Part shown: positions 1-6,578 of the stretch, piece by piece
Position numbering within the stretch: the first letter of the stretch is position 1
How the letters are laid out: each line of letters starts with the position of its first letter
Origin: a virus
DNA length: 24,181 nucleotides
Direction: 5' to 3' (one strand)
IMG/VR virus record: IMGVR_UViG_3300005098_000009
Location: 1-24,181 of that record
Translations under genes and position numbers: made by a program
Notes under the pieces: generated by a model
What the model saw: the letters and a program-made list of their open reading frames with translations, nothing else
Database searches by the model: none
Told to the model about the DNA's origin: nothing

Positions 1-1046
1 CCCGTCCCGAACGGAATCAAACTACCGCCCGTAAAGACAGCTTTAACTAAATAAGAAGCGAAAGCTTTAACTAATTCGTGTTTTACGGTGTTAATAAAGT
101 CGAGCCAAGCATTTTGCATCTCGTAGGGCTTCTCTATCATGTCGGCAATAAGGTCCTCAAGAGGTTCTTTAAGCTTTTCTCTTATTGCGTCCCCTATTGT
201 ATTTACTTTTTCCTCGACTTTGTCAGAAATTTCCTCTGCACTTTCGGAAACTCGAGATATGTATTCATTAACGGCTTCAGCTCCCCACGCTACATATTCT
301 TTTAAACCTTCAGGCGATATAGGCAAAGTAGCCATCCTGCGGCGGGAAGCTAAAATGAATCTTAAACTTTTAGCTTGTTCAGTGAAGTGACGCTCAAAAG
401 CCATGAACTGGGCAAAAATCCCCTGACCAGCTAACTTTGCAGTTTCCTCAACTTGCTTAATGCTTTCCGAAACTTTTTGAGTTGTATCTGCAACGGTTTT
501 CTCTACCTTTTTCGCTGCCTTTTGAGTTTCTTTAGTTATTTCATCAGCGGTCTTTTTTGCGTCTTCTTTGAGCTTTTCCTGCCGTTGCTTCACACCAGCA
601 TAAACTTTATCTAAAACATTGTCTAAATCTTCAACATAATCTTGTAAGTCTTTTTTCCAACCGCCTATCATTGCGCCAGCTTTAAGAGAATGCTCTATTG
701 TTTTAGCTAAATTTCGAGCGAAATCCCTTAATTCTGGCGCTATGGGTGAAATAGCTATTTGCTCTAATTCTTTAACAAATTGTTTTGCCTGCTTTCGTGT
801 TATCTCCCCTGATTTTATTTCTCTTAACATGTAACTCATCCTCACAAAAGCGATGTGAGGAGTTTTAGCCATTAACGCTTCTTTTTCCAGAGCAATATGC
901 CTGAACAAATCAAGCAAAGGCTTAAAGGCTTTAAATATCGCAATCCCCGCATTAGCTATATCATTAAGTTGCGCTACAATAGCGTCTTTGTGTTCAGAAA
1001 ACCAATCGACCGCCTTGTAAATCTGCGGGATAAGCTTATCTATTAT
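1..1046 (-). pseudogene. Tape measure protein, C-terminal part (out of frame, runs off the left edge)
   Basis: The minus strand is open without a stop from 1046 to the window edge, about 348 codons, but it lacks its own start and lies +1 to the upstream tape measure frame. The translation continues the tape measure naturally: after the junction it reads LIPQIYKAVDWFSEHKDA. It then gives long helices and a K/E/A/T-rich coiled coil around 480-610 (KKTADEITKETQKAAKKVEK). This is the expected distal part of a tape measure, the rod inside the tail tube that sets tail length. The frame is lost at a 7-bp tandem duplication (1040-1053). A TAG at 1047-1049 closes this frame on the upstream side, so the two frames overlap by only about ten bases, which argues against simple read-through. 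The 3' end of the gene is outside the window. Confidence 0.8.
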
Positions 1047-1054
1047 CTATTATC
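1036..1054. repeat. Frame-shifting 7-bp tandem duplication in the tape measure gene
   Basis: The plus strand reads TTATCTATTATCTATTATC, a period-7 tract of 2.7 copies. The full duplicated unit CTATTAT is at 1040-1046 and 1047-1053. Seven is not a multiple of three, so one extra copy shifts the tape measure frame and introduces TAA (1036-1038) in the first frame and TAG (1047-1049) in the other. Removing one copy restores one open frame through to the left edge. Confidence 0.85.
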
Positions 1055-1893
1055 GGCTTCAAAACATCGAGTGCTATATGCCCTAATTGCTTTTTCAAAT
1101 CGTCAAGAGCGGACTGCAACTTCATCATAGAACCCATAGCATTTTTACCAGTTGCTTCGGCGAATTTATCAAAATTCTGTGCCAGTATTTCGGTAACCAG
1201 TTTGACTTTTTCCGCCCCTTGTGCATATCTTAATTGCTTCTTTTGCGCTTCACTCATCACGATTCCGTAACGGGAAAGCGCACCCGCCCCCATAGTCAAC
1301 GCTTTACCCACAGCAATAGCTATCTGTTGTAAATCATAGTCCGCTTTGCCGAGCTTCTTCATCGCAACCGACATGTTCACAATTTGCGGAATCAACATCT
1401 TTATCTCATCAGAGGTGAGCATGAAGGTGGTCAAAATCTTTTGAGCGTGCAAAATTTCGGTATTGCTAACTCCAGTTAAACGCTGAATTTCGTTAGCTTG
1501 CCTAACCAAAAGTTTTATGTTTTCTTCTCTATAATCGCCTACATTTTTAAGTCCTTGCGCAAGGTTCGAGATAGCGAGCCTTTCATCTGCGGCAAGCTTT
1601 ATCCATTCTTTAACATGGGAATTTAAAGCTCTAATTTTACTTGTGAGCATACTAACACCCATCAAAACACCGCCACCGATAGCGATCCCCGCTACGAGCT
1701 TGCGGAATTTTGAAATTCCCCCCTGAACCCGTTTAACCTCTTGTGTTGTTTGCCTTAATTCCGCTTGTAGCTTATTAAAAGCCTGTTCAGATACAGCACC
1801 AGTTCTTTTTAGTTCTTTTAAAAGCTCCTGGAGTGAGGCTTGGAGCTTTTTGGCGTCTATATCAACCTTTATTTTTATCTTGTCTTGAGGCAT
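1036..1893 (-). CDS. Tail tape measure protein, N-terminal part (truncated by frameshift)
   Basis: This 285-residue product is the N-terminus of a siphovirus tape measure protein. It opens with an amphipathic region and a coiled coil (about 10-60). A Gly/Ala-rich hydrophobic stretch follows at about 66-85 (VAGIAIGGGVLMGVSML), then helices with the pattern typical of such proteins (NTEILHAQKILTTFML, GKALTMGAGALSRYGIVM). Length and position after the tail chaperone gene fit. It ends abruptly at KPIIDNR where a 7-bp duplication brings in TAA at 1036. Removing one copy gives KPIIDKLIPQIYKAV and restores a long open frame to the window edge. The start overlaps the 3' end of the GT chaperone frame by 32 bases, the usual coupled arrangement. 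If the duplication is real, the encoded rod would be much too short for a working tail. Confidence 0.85.
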   Translation of the reverse strand: MPQDKIKIKVDIDAKKLQASLQELLKELKRTGAVSEQAFNKLQAELRQTTQEVKRVQGGISKFRKLVAGIAIGGGVLMGVSMLTSKIRALNSHVKEWIKLAADERLAISNLAQGLKNVGDYREENIKLLVRQANEIQRLTGVSNTEILHAQKILTTFMLTSDEIKMLIPQIVNMSVAMKKLGKADYDLQQIAIAVGKALTMGAGALSRYGIVMSEAQKKQLRYAQGAEKVKLVTEILAQNFDKFAEATGKNAMGSMMKLQSALDDLKKQLGHIALDVLKPIIDNR

Positions 1894-2592
1894 TCTTCTT
1901 TTTCAAATACTCAAGCCACCTCTTGTGCGCCTCCGTAAGTTGAAATTTTTCTATCTTTGCATATATACCCTCTATTCGAGATATGATTTCTATTATTTCT
2001 TTTACATTTCCACCACCTAAAGCGTTTAGAGGCAAGATAGCTAAACCCGTTTGCCTTTCTATTTCCGTTTTTACTTTCCGTAGCCAAATGTAACCTATAT
2101 AAACCGGGGTTTCTAAATATACTTTTTTCCAATTGCTTATATCGCAAAGATAGGGAAGGACATGTAGCCAATTTATAACTACTTTACCCGCTCCACTTCT
2201 TTTGTCAGTTTTTCCATGACCAGTTTCAGCGTGTCTATCACCGTGTCCATAAGATTCGCCAATATCTGAGGATATTTCAACCGAATCAATAAACCTTTGT
2301 TGTTCGTAAAAAAATCAATCACCACTTTAAGCACAAGTTGCAGAGGAATTTCGACATTTTGGAAATATTCAAGGTTTTTCTGATAAATTTCGGGAGTCCA
2401 TTTTTCGCCTTTAGGGACCAGAACAGCAGCAAGAAACCGCAAGACTTTATCTTTGTTTTCTATAACATAAATGCCCAGTTGTCCACCTTCAGATATAACT
2501 TCAGCAGCGCCCTCTACAAAGTCCATACATTTATTAGCGTTCGCTAAACAAAATGTAGTTAGTTCAAATTTTTCCTTCCCTATCCTATACAT
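1862..2592 (-). CDS. Tail assembly chaperone GT-type fusion by -1 ribosomal frameshift
   Basis: A second minus-strand frame, -1 to the upstream 137-residue gene, stays open to TGA at 1862-1864 and overlaps the tape measure start by 32 bases. It contains no ATG or GTG that could start it. Its translation looks like protein (for example NWLHVLPYLCDISNWKK and LTEAHKRWLEYLKKKN). At codons 93-95 of the first gene the sequence is GAT TTT TTT, an in-frame U UUUUUU heptamer (2308-2314). A -1 slip there joins residues 1-95 to 148 further residues (YEQQRFIDSVEIS onward), giving about 243 residues. Tailed phages commonly make a short (G) and a frameshifted (GT) chaperone from the slot between tail tube and tape measure genes. 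The GT form bridges tail tube and tape measure during assembly. The exact slip site is inferred. Confidence 0.75.
2179..2592 (-). CDS. Tail assembly chaperone, G-type short form
   Basis: This 137-residue protein is encoded directly after the tail tube gene and before the tape measure, the fixed place of the G-type tail chaperone in long-tailed phages. I see no strong sequence motif; the call rests on position, length and the associated frameshift frame. The protein is mostly helical and ends in a charged helix (MEKLTKEVERVK). The start has a good ribosome binding site (GGGGG, seven bases upstream). The in-frame U7 run at 2308-2314 lies two-thirds of the way along, so most ribosomes should make this form and a minority the GT form. 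Confidence 0.7.
   Translation of the reverse strand: MYRIGKEKFELTTFCLANANKCMDFVEGAAEVISEGGQLGIYVIENKDKVLRFLAAVLVPKGEKWTPEIYQKNLEYFQNVEIPLQLVLKVVIDFFTNNKGLLIRLKYPQILANLMDTVIDTLKLVMEKLTKEVERVK
2308..2314 (-). promoter_or_regulatory. U7 slippery heptamer for -1 frameshifting
   Basis: In the reading frame of the chaperone gene the minus strand is GA(T TTT TTT) ACG, a perfect X XXY YYZ heptamer of seven U residues. Both tRNA-Phe could re-pair fully after a -1 slip. The -1 frame entered is open for 148 codons. I did not identify a clear stimulatory stem-loop or an upstream Shine-Dalgarno-like stimulator. Confidence 0.65.
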
Positions 2593-2605
2593 TAGCTACC
2601 CCCTA

Positions 2606-3268
2606 TTATTCCCACAGTTCCTCTAAACCCGTCCAGTTTCCGCTTACCGAATTAATTTCTGGGTCGTAGCCTTTACCGTCGGCATCAACATCAATAGTTA
2701 CTCCCTTCTTAATCCTGAAGAAGGTAGCAAGCTTATTCTCAAAATCGCTACCACAAATAGAGGTCATCTTCACAGGATTCGCTCGAACCTTAAGACCTAT
2801 GATATGGCTGCTGGAGCGGTCGAATGTGTTGTCATAAATGGGCACTAAAGCCGCTTGAGGTATATAAATACCATCAGCGCACTTTGTTATATCTTCCATC
2901 TGCGGAACTATAATCTGAACGCTAACTATGTGAACGCTTTTAACCGAAAGTATGGGCATGAGATTATCTCTATCATCCGTATCTGAAGGGTCAGGTATCC
3001 AATTAGAATTTTCTATAAGCGCAAGTAGCTCATCATCGGCTGCCTCCATTAAAGAAGCGTTCGCCTCGAAACTGGAACTGGCGATAAAAGGCTTCAAAGT
3101 TATAAACGAATTTTCCGCCTCAAACCCATTGAGCTCGTCGCCACCAGTTATTGATATTTCTTTTGCGTATCCAAGATTTTTGGGCATCACACCCGAACCA
3201 GTTCCATCCTTAACAAATATGAAGCCCATGTTAAGTTGCAGATTGCTCTTATCGAATGGAAAAGCCAT
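2606..3268 (-). CDS. Major tail (tube) protein
   Basis: This 220-residue protein is beta-rich, with few long helices and many short polar turns (ITGGDELNGFEAENSFITLK, VIPIYD-type strands). That suits a tail tube subunit, though I recognise no diagnostic motif. It lies immediately upstream of the G/GT chaperone and tape measure genes and downstream of the head-completion genes, which is the conserved slot. A very strong ribosome binding site (AGGAGGTG, four bases before ATG) is shared with the capsid genes and fits a protein needed in many copies. The region 85-110 is acidic (SDTDDRDN). An alternative would be a minor head-tail joining protein, but context makes that unlikely. Confidence 0.7.
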   Translation of the reverse strand: MAFPFDKSNLQLNMGFIFVKDGTGSGVMPKNLGYAKEISITGGDELNGFEAENSFITLKPFIASSSFEANASLMEAADDELLALIENSNWIPDPSDTDDRDNLMPILSVKSVHIVSVQIIVPQMEDITKCADGIYIPQAALVPIYDNTFDRSSSHIIGLKVRANPVKMTSICGSDFENKLATFFRIKKGVTIDVDADGKGYDPEINSVSGNWTGLEELWE

Positions 3269-3281
3269 TTTTCACCTCCTT

Positions 3282-3701
3282 TTATATTATTTTTCTGAAC
3301 AATTTGAATCTTAAAGCCACGCTTGCGCCCTCTGCAACTAGAGGACGGTTTATATTACTATATATAAAATTCAAATTGCCAACCCCTAAAATATTATATC
3401 CGTCCAAAGTTTTTATAACTTTATCGTGCAAATCATAGCATTTACTCAAGTTTCTGCTATAAAAAGGCGCTTTGTGAACATATATTTGTATTTCTATTTC
3501 GGACTCCAGCAATACGGTTTTTGTCAAGCTTGCGTTTCCGTCTTCATGCGTCCAAATCAAAAGAGCAAAGGAATCATATTGTAAGTGACTTTCAACGAAC
3601 TCCTCAGAAGCCACACCGTTGGAAATTTCAACAGTCTTAAATTCCGAAATTTCCGTTTCAAGCTTTTCTTTTATATTTGTCAAAATTTCTATCGGGTTCA
3701 T
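3282..3701 (-). CDS. Probable tail terminator / neck protein (Mu gp37-like position)
   Basis: The 139-residue product has an N-terminal helix, then strands and a helix, and ends in a strand-rich tail (SVALRFKLFRKII). This resembles the compact alpha/beta fold of tail terminator proteins such as Mu gp37 or lambda U, but the match is by overall pattern and gene order only. The start ATG overlaps the stop of the preceding virion morphogenesis gene (ATGA), so translation is probably coupled. It is followed by the tail tube gene. Tail terminators form a hexameric ring that ends tube growth and docks the tail to the head. Confidence 0.55.
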   Translation of the reverse strand: MNPIEILTNIKEKLETEISEFKTVEISNGVASEEFVESHLQYDSFALLIWTHEDGNASLTKTVLLESEIEIQIYVHKAPFYSRNLSKCYDLHDKVIKTLDGYNILGVGNLNFIYSNINRPLVAEGASVALRFKLFRKII

Positions 3702-4231
3702 CTTCTTGCTCTACCCGTAAACAACCAGCCCATCGTCATGAATTTTATATCATCAACGAATTTGGGCAGAATAACCAAAAACGGTCTTGCGGGGATTTCG
3801 TGGCGCCCGGGACCTATGAGCATAAAATACTTTGTGCGTCTTATTCGGACTATTAACGGTTTAGTTAAAGTAAAAGTCCGTCCAAACTGATGAGTTGGTG
3901 CGTAAATTAAGTTAGTTCCAACCTGTAGAGTCCACTTTTTCGTTGCTTTCCAAACAATGCTGGAAAATAGTCTGCCAGAAGCTCTTAAAATTTTGACCAA
4001 AAAAGCAGACTTCTTTACTTTTTTCCACTTTTGACCTTTCTTTAAAACCCAGTCTAAATTTTGCTGAATTTTTAACGGTTTCCAGTGTTCAGGACGCCCT
4101 TCTTCAATAAAATTCCGTTGGGTTTCACGAACTAAATAAGTCCCAACGGCTCTTTGCCACGGTTCGTTGCGTTGCAACCGCTTTAAAATCCCCAACGCAT
4201 TAGGCAAAAGCATTTCAATTTTAACTCCCAT
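3698..4231 (-). CDS. Phage virion morphogenesis protein (Mu gpG-like, tail completion)
   Basis: The product is about 177 residues and follows the pattern of the phage virion morphogenesis family. Near the N-terminus it has FIEEGRPEHWKPL. Then come a lysine-rich linker, ASGRLFSSIVWKA, VGTNLIYAPTHQFG and the closing IPARPFLVIL. These blocks (F-x-G-x-P-x-W-x-PL, SG-x-L, YA-x-x-H-Q-x-G, PARPF) are the family hallmarks as I know them. Members act in tail completion and head-tail joining in Mu-like and P2-like phages. The first possible codon is GTG at 4234, but ATG at 4231 directly follows and is preferred. The gene overlaps the end of the gp36-like gene by about ten bases. Confidence 0.75.
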   Translation of the reverse strand: MGVKIEMLLPNALGILKRLQRNEPWQRAVGTYLVRETQRNFIEEGRPEHWKPLKIQQNLDWVLKKGQKWKKVKKSAFLVKILRASGRLFSSIVWKATKKWTLQVGTNLIYAPTHQFGRTFTLTKPLIVRIRRTKYFMLIGPGRHEIPARPFLVILPKFVDDIKFMTMGWLFTGRARR

Positions 4232-4643
4232 CACGCAAAATACTTTCGGAAATTTTGAAGTTTGAATGTTGAGGGTTTGTTAAGCTTTCTATCAAAACCT
4301 CTATTTCCGCTACCTCTAATTCAGAAATAATCAAATCATATCGTGACTTTAGCTTCTCTTCAAGCTCTACCACAAGCTCATTCTGAGGCAATCGTGAAAG
4401 TAAGTCCAAACAAGTTGACAGAATTTCGCATTCTTTAAGAAGCGCTCCAACGGGCTTCGTGGTGTCTATTTCGCCTTCAACTTCATCCGAAATCTGGAAC
4501 TTATTCTTGAGCCTTAAGTGAGCCAAATCTATCGCTTTTGAAACTTCATCTTCTGTAAAGGTATCGGTATCCTCGCTACCTATTGTTATTCTTCCTTTTT
4601 CGGTTGCCAGCCTTTCTCTTATGTCGTCTATTGTTGCCCACAT
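4221..4643 (-). CDS. Head-tail connector protein (Mu gp36-like)
   Basis: The 140-residue protein begins MWATIDDIRERL and continues with a helix-rich body (FTEDEVSKAIDLAHLRLKNK, LKECEILSTCLDLLSRLP). This is the pattern of the gp36/DUF1320-type connector family found between capsid and virion morphogenesis genes in Mu-like phages. The position matches exactly: capsid, gp36-like, gpG-like, gp37-like. The family typically starts with the motif Y-x-T-x-x-D-[IL]-x-x-x-[FL]. The ribosome binding site is modest (AAGGGA), and it lies just beyond a branched stem-loop structure following the capsid gene, so expression may be set by that RNA. Confidence 0.65.
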   Translation of the reverse strand: MWATIDDIRERLATEKGRITIGSEDTDTFTEDEVSKAIDLAHLRLKNKFQISDEVEGEIDTTKPVGALLKECEILSTCLDLLSRLPQNELVVELEEKLKSRYDLIISELEVAEIEVLIESLTNPQHSNFKISESILRDGS

Positions 4644-4667
4644 TCTTGCGTCCCTTTACTTTTCCCT

Positions 4668-4742
4668 TTGTTGAGGGAGCGGGGGAGGGAAATTCAGAAG
4701 TCCCTCCCCTTTTTCGGCGTCTCCGCCACACTCCCTCAACAA
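4668..4742 (-). other. Branched stem-loop RNA element between capsid and connector genes
   Basis: The 75-bp segment starts about 21 bases after the capsid stop. A perfect 12-bp outer stem (4668-4679 with 4731-4742, TTGTTGAGGGAG/CTCCCTCAACAA) encloses two inner hairpins. One is a perfect 9-bp stem, GGGGAGGGA/TCCCTCCCC (4682-4690 with 4701-4709). The other is GGCG/CGCC (4716-4719 with 4724-4727), which on the transcribed minus strand has a GAGA (GNRA) tetraloop. The fold is a three-way junction. No U-run follows it on the minus strand, so it is not a plain intrinsic terminator. It could protect the capsid mRNA 3' end, be an RNase III site, or limit expression of the next gene. A dispersed palindromic host repeat inserted here is also possible. 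Confidence 0.6.
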
Positions 4743-4763
4743 TTTTAGTCAACCAGTTCATCA

Positions 4764-5738
4764 TTACGCTGCTATACCTGTCTTTATTAGAGCGACCGCA
4801 TAAGGATTGCGGAGCGCTGGGAAGTAAGCGAGGTTAACAATCATGCCGTAATGAGTAAGAAGCTCACCCACGAGCTTGATGTTTGCGAACCAACCTGGTC
4901 TGTGCTTGCTATCAGCATTAGGGTTGGGACCGTGCTGAAGCTCAAGCCACTCATTATCAATCGCTGGTATCACGATAGCATAATACTTATCAGTTCCACC
5001 GTCGTCGTAAGTGGGGAAAGTAACCTGAGCATTCTCATGAATAACTATCTCCAGCCCGTGAATTGGCGGGAGCTTTCCAGTCGTTATAGCCCTTTCCGCA
5101 AGAGTTGGTGAAGCTTGGATGTATTTCAGAATGTTGTTGTTTTTCGCAAGAGCCTCGTAAACCTTTCTCGGCACATAAAGAATTGAAGGAGTTGCATATT
5201 TAACCTTCTCTTTAGCGTTGCCTATATCAGTCAAGACATCGGCGCTTGTGTCACTCCAAGCCGTTGAGGCTGTTATCTTATTAGCGGACGGAATTTCTGT
5301 GTCGAGTGTGTCACCACCGGGATACTGAATGCTTCCCGTTACAGCCTGCAAAATTGTTGTCTCAACCCTTCTATCGGCTCGCCTTCTTAACTCCTCGAGA
5401 TGTGGACGCAAGACAGCCGAAATCATATCGACATTGCGCTGACCGAGAGCCTCACGAAGCTCTATTGCCTGATTGCCAAGTATAGAAAGCGCCTCGTTGA
5501 TGTATAGCCACTTTCCAACCTTTATCGCCACCTGAGCCAAATCTCCATAATGAACCTGCATAGCTCCAACATTCGCTGCCACATCCGCACCGTAATCAAT
5601 CCTCGAAAAAGCGGGTTTCGATTCAAACTTCTTCTTAGGCGTTAGCTTGTTCAAAAAGAAAAGGTCTTTTGTTGGCTCTATCTGCTCAAGAGCCGATGTT
5701 AATATTTCGGGATTTATGATTGCTGTATCTACAGCCAT
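4764..5738 (-). CDS. Major capsid protein (lambda gpE-like)
   Basis: This 324-residue protein has the arrangement of the phage major capsid protein E family: an N-terminal arm with a proline-containing entry (PTKDLFFLNKLTPKKKFESK), a glycine- and alanine-rich spine region (YGADVAANVGAMQVHYGD), and long helices bearing ELREALGQRNVDMISAVLRP and EELRRRADRRVETTILQAV. The C-terminal half contains strand-turn segments, including the region GLEIVIHENAQVTFPTYDDG. HK97-fold capsid subunits of this family pair with a lambda D-type decoration protein, which is encoded just upstream. Its ribosome binding site (AGGAGGTGAAAACATG) is in a block identical to that of the decoration gene. The stop is followed by the branched RNA element. 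No protease-cleaved propeptide can be assigned by eye. Confidence 0.85.
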   Translation of the reverse strand: MAVDTAIINPEILTSALEQIEPTKDLFFLNKLTPKKKFESKPAFSRIDYGADVAANVGAMQVHYGDLAQVAIKVGKWLYINEALSILGNQAIELREALGQRNVDMISAVLRPHLEELRRRADRRVETTILQAVTGSIQYPGGDTLDTEIPSANKITASTAWSDTSADVLTDIGNAKEKVKYATPSILYVPRKVYEALAKNNNILKYIQASPTLAERAITTGKLPPIHGLEIVIHENAQVTFPTYDDGGTDKYYAIVIPAIDNEWLELQHGPNPNADSKHRPGWFANIKLVGELLTHYGMIVNLAYFPALRNPYAVALIKTGIAA

Positions 5739-5763
5739 GTTTTCACCTCCTTTTACTTTTTAC
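5735..5763 (-). repeat. Translation-initiation cassette identical before capsid and decoration genes
   Basis: The 29 bases 5735-5763 are identical to 6113-6141. On the minus strand they hold an A-rich leader, AAAAGGAGGTGAAAACATG and the first base after the start. The two copies drive the capsid and decoration genes, the two most abundant shell proteins. The long identity, including non-ribosome-binding bases, suggests copying or gene conversion of a high-output initiation region. A near version precedes the tail tube gene (3255-3275). Confidence 0.6.
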
Positions 5764-5771
5764 TTATTTTT

Positions 5772-6116
5772 TTACTCACTCCATCTATCGTTGGAATCTA
5801 CAAAGAATATCTTGCCAGCAAGGTCAGCCTTTGCAGCGTCGTCAAGCCCCGTAAGGTCACCCTCGTTCACAACACCGAAAACAAGAATGTGCAGTATCTC
5901 ATCAGCTCCGCTTGTGGAGCTAACAGCAATACCCTTTGCTGTTTCAGTTCCGTCAGAAGCGTCATCATCATAGGCTTTAAATTTTCCGGTTGCGGTGACC
6001 TTGCCGACAACAGTTCCAGCAGTTACGGCATCTGCCGAAACTACTGGCAAAATTATGAAAGGCTTGTCCATGTGCACAAAAGACGGAATGTTAATTGTAT
6101 GCGTTGTGTATCCCAT
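5772..6116 (-). CDS. Head decoration protein (lambda gpD-like)
   Basis: The 114-residue protein shows the decoration-protein pattern: a hydrophobic N-terminal strand, then AGTVVGKVTATGKFKAYDD, an acidic loop (DDASDGTETAKGIAV) and the later strand ILHILVFGVVNEGDL. This is how lambda D and related HDPD proteins look (AG-x-V-L-G, GIA, G-x-V). They form trimers that cement the expanded capsid. It is the gene before the major capsid gene and has the same 28-base initiation sequence, consistent with near-equal output. The length is close to lambda D. Confidence 0.75.
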   Translation of the reverse strand: MGYTTHTINIPSFVHMDKPFIILPVVSADAVTAGTVVGKVTATGKFKAYDDDASDGTETAKGIAVSSTSGADEILHILVFGVVNEGDLTGLDDAAKADLAGKIFFVDSNDRWSE

Positions 6117-6130
6117 GTTTTCACCTCCTT

Positions 6131-6523
6131 TTACTTTTTACCAGCTAACTTTTCGATTAGCTCCTTCTTATCGAACTCAACGCCTTTAAGGCGCTGGTTC
6201 GGTATCATTTGACCTTCAAGCATTTTGTTAATCGGCAAGTTATCGAGAATCTTTACAAGCAAGTCCACAAGACGAACCTCTTTATCGTTCTCAAGAGTTA
6301 TGACTCTATCATCCTCAGCAAGGGCTTGGAAAAGAAGCATTGCGTCTTCTTTTACCGCTGGTGTTAGCTTTCCAGTTTCGATATAAGCCTCAACTTTGTT
6401 TTCTATTTCCCGTTTCTGTAGCTCTTTTATCTTATCTCTTAACCTCTGTATTTCTTGCTCTAACTCTTTTACCTTTGAGTCTTTTATTTCATCTTGCTTT
6501 TTTACTTTCTCTTGTGTTTCCAT
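6131..6523 (-). CDS. Capsid scaffold protein (Mu Z-like, from internal start)
   Basis: The chosen start METQEKVKKQ has a strong ribosome binding site (GAGGAGGTAAAG, five bases before ATG). The product has about 130 residues: a charged coiled coil (KELEQEIQRLRDKIKELQKREIENK split over about 17-45), then ETGKLTPAVKEDAMLLFQAL and a C-terminal helix. GKLTPA-x-x-x-x-A is typical of the scaffold part of Mu I proteins as I recall them. The same frame is open upstream to an ATG at 6589 with a weak site. Removing one copy of the 10-bp duplication at 6604-6623 would join this frame to the protease, giving the Mu I/Z and lambda C/Nu3 arrangement in which a scaffold is the in-frame C-terminal part of the protease gene. 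The scaffold can therefore still be made after the split. Confidence 0.7.
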   Translation of the reverse strand: METQEKVKKQDEIKDSKVKELEQEIQRLRDKIKELQKREIENKVEAYIETGKLTPAVKEDAMLLFQALAEDDRVITLENDKEVRLVDLLVKILDNLPINKMLEGQMIPNQRLKGVEFDKKELIEKLAGKK

Positions 6524-6578
6524 CTTTACCTCCTCTTTACTTTCTTTTTCTTTGTTTTTGCCCAAAAGATTCTCAAAA

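Noticed and set aside
1036-1054. Programmed ribosomal frameshift to explain the split tape measure gene
   Set aside because: The shift needed is +1, the frames overlap by about ten bases, no known shift signal is seen, and a perfect 7-bp duplication explains the split fully.
1801-1825. Period-10 tract in the tape measure start (AGTTCTTTTT then AGTTCTTTTA)
   Set aside because: Removing one unit would break a well-formed reading frame, so unlike the other four it is not evidence of a recent duplication; Lys/Glu-rich coding explains it.
1911-2171. 86-codon minus-strand frame with an ATG between the tail chaperone and tape measure genes
   Set aside because: Its product is Arg/Asn/Lys-rich with no protein-like pattern, and it covers the same bases as the -1 chaperone frame, whose translation is far more protein-like.
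4576-4764. 62-codon minus-strand frame starting at the capsid stop
   Set aside because: It reads through the branched stem-loop and then out of frame through the gp36-like gene; the sequence is a low-complexity Arg/Ser/Pro/Lys string.
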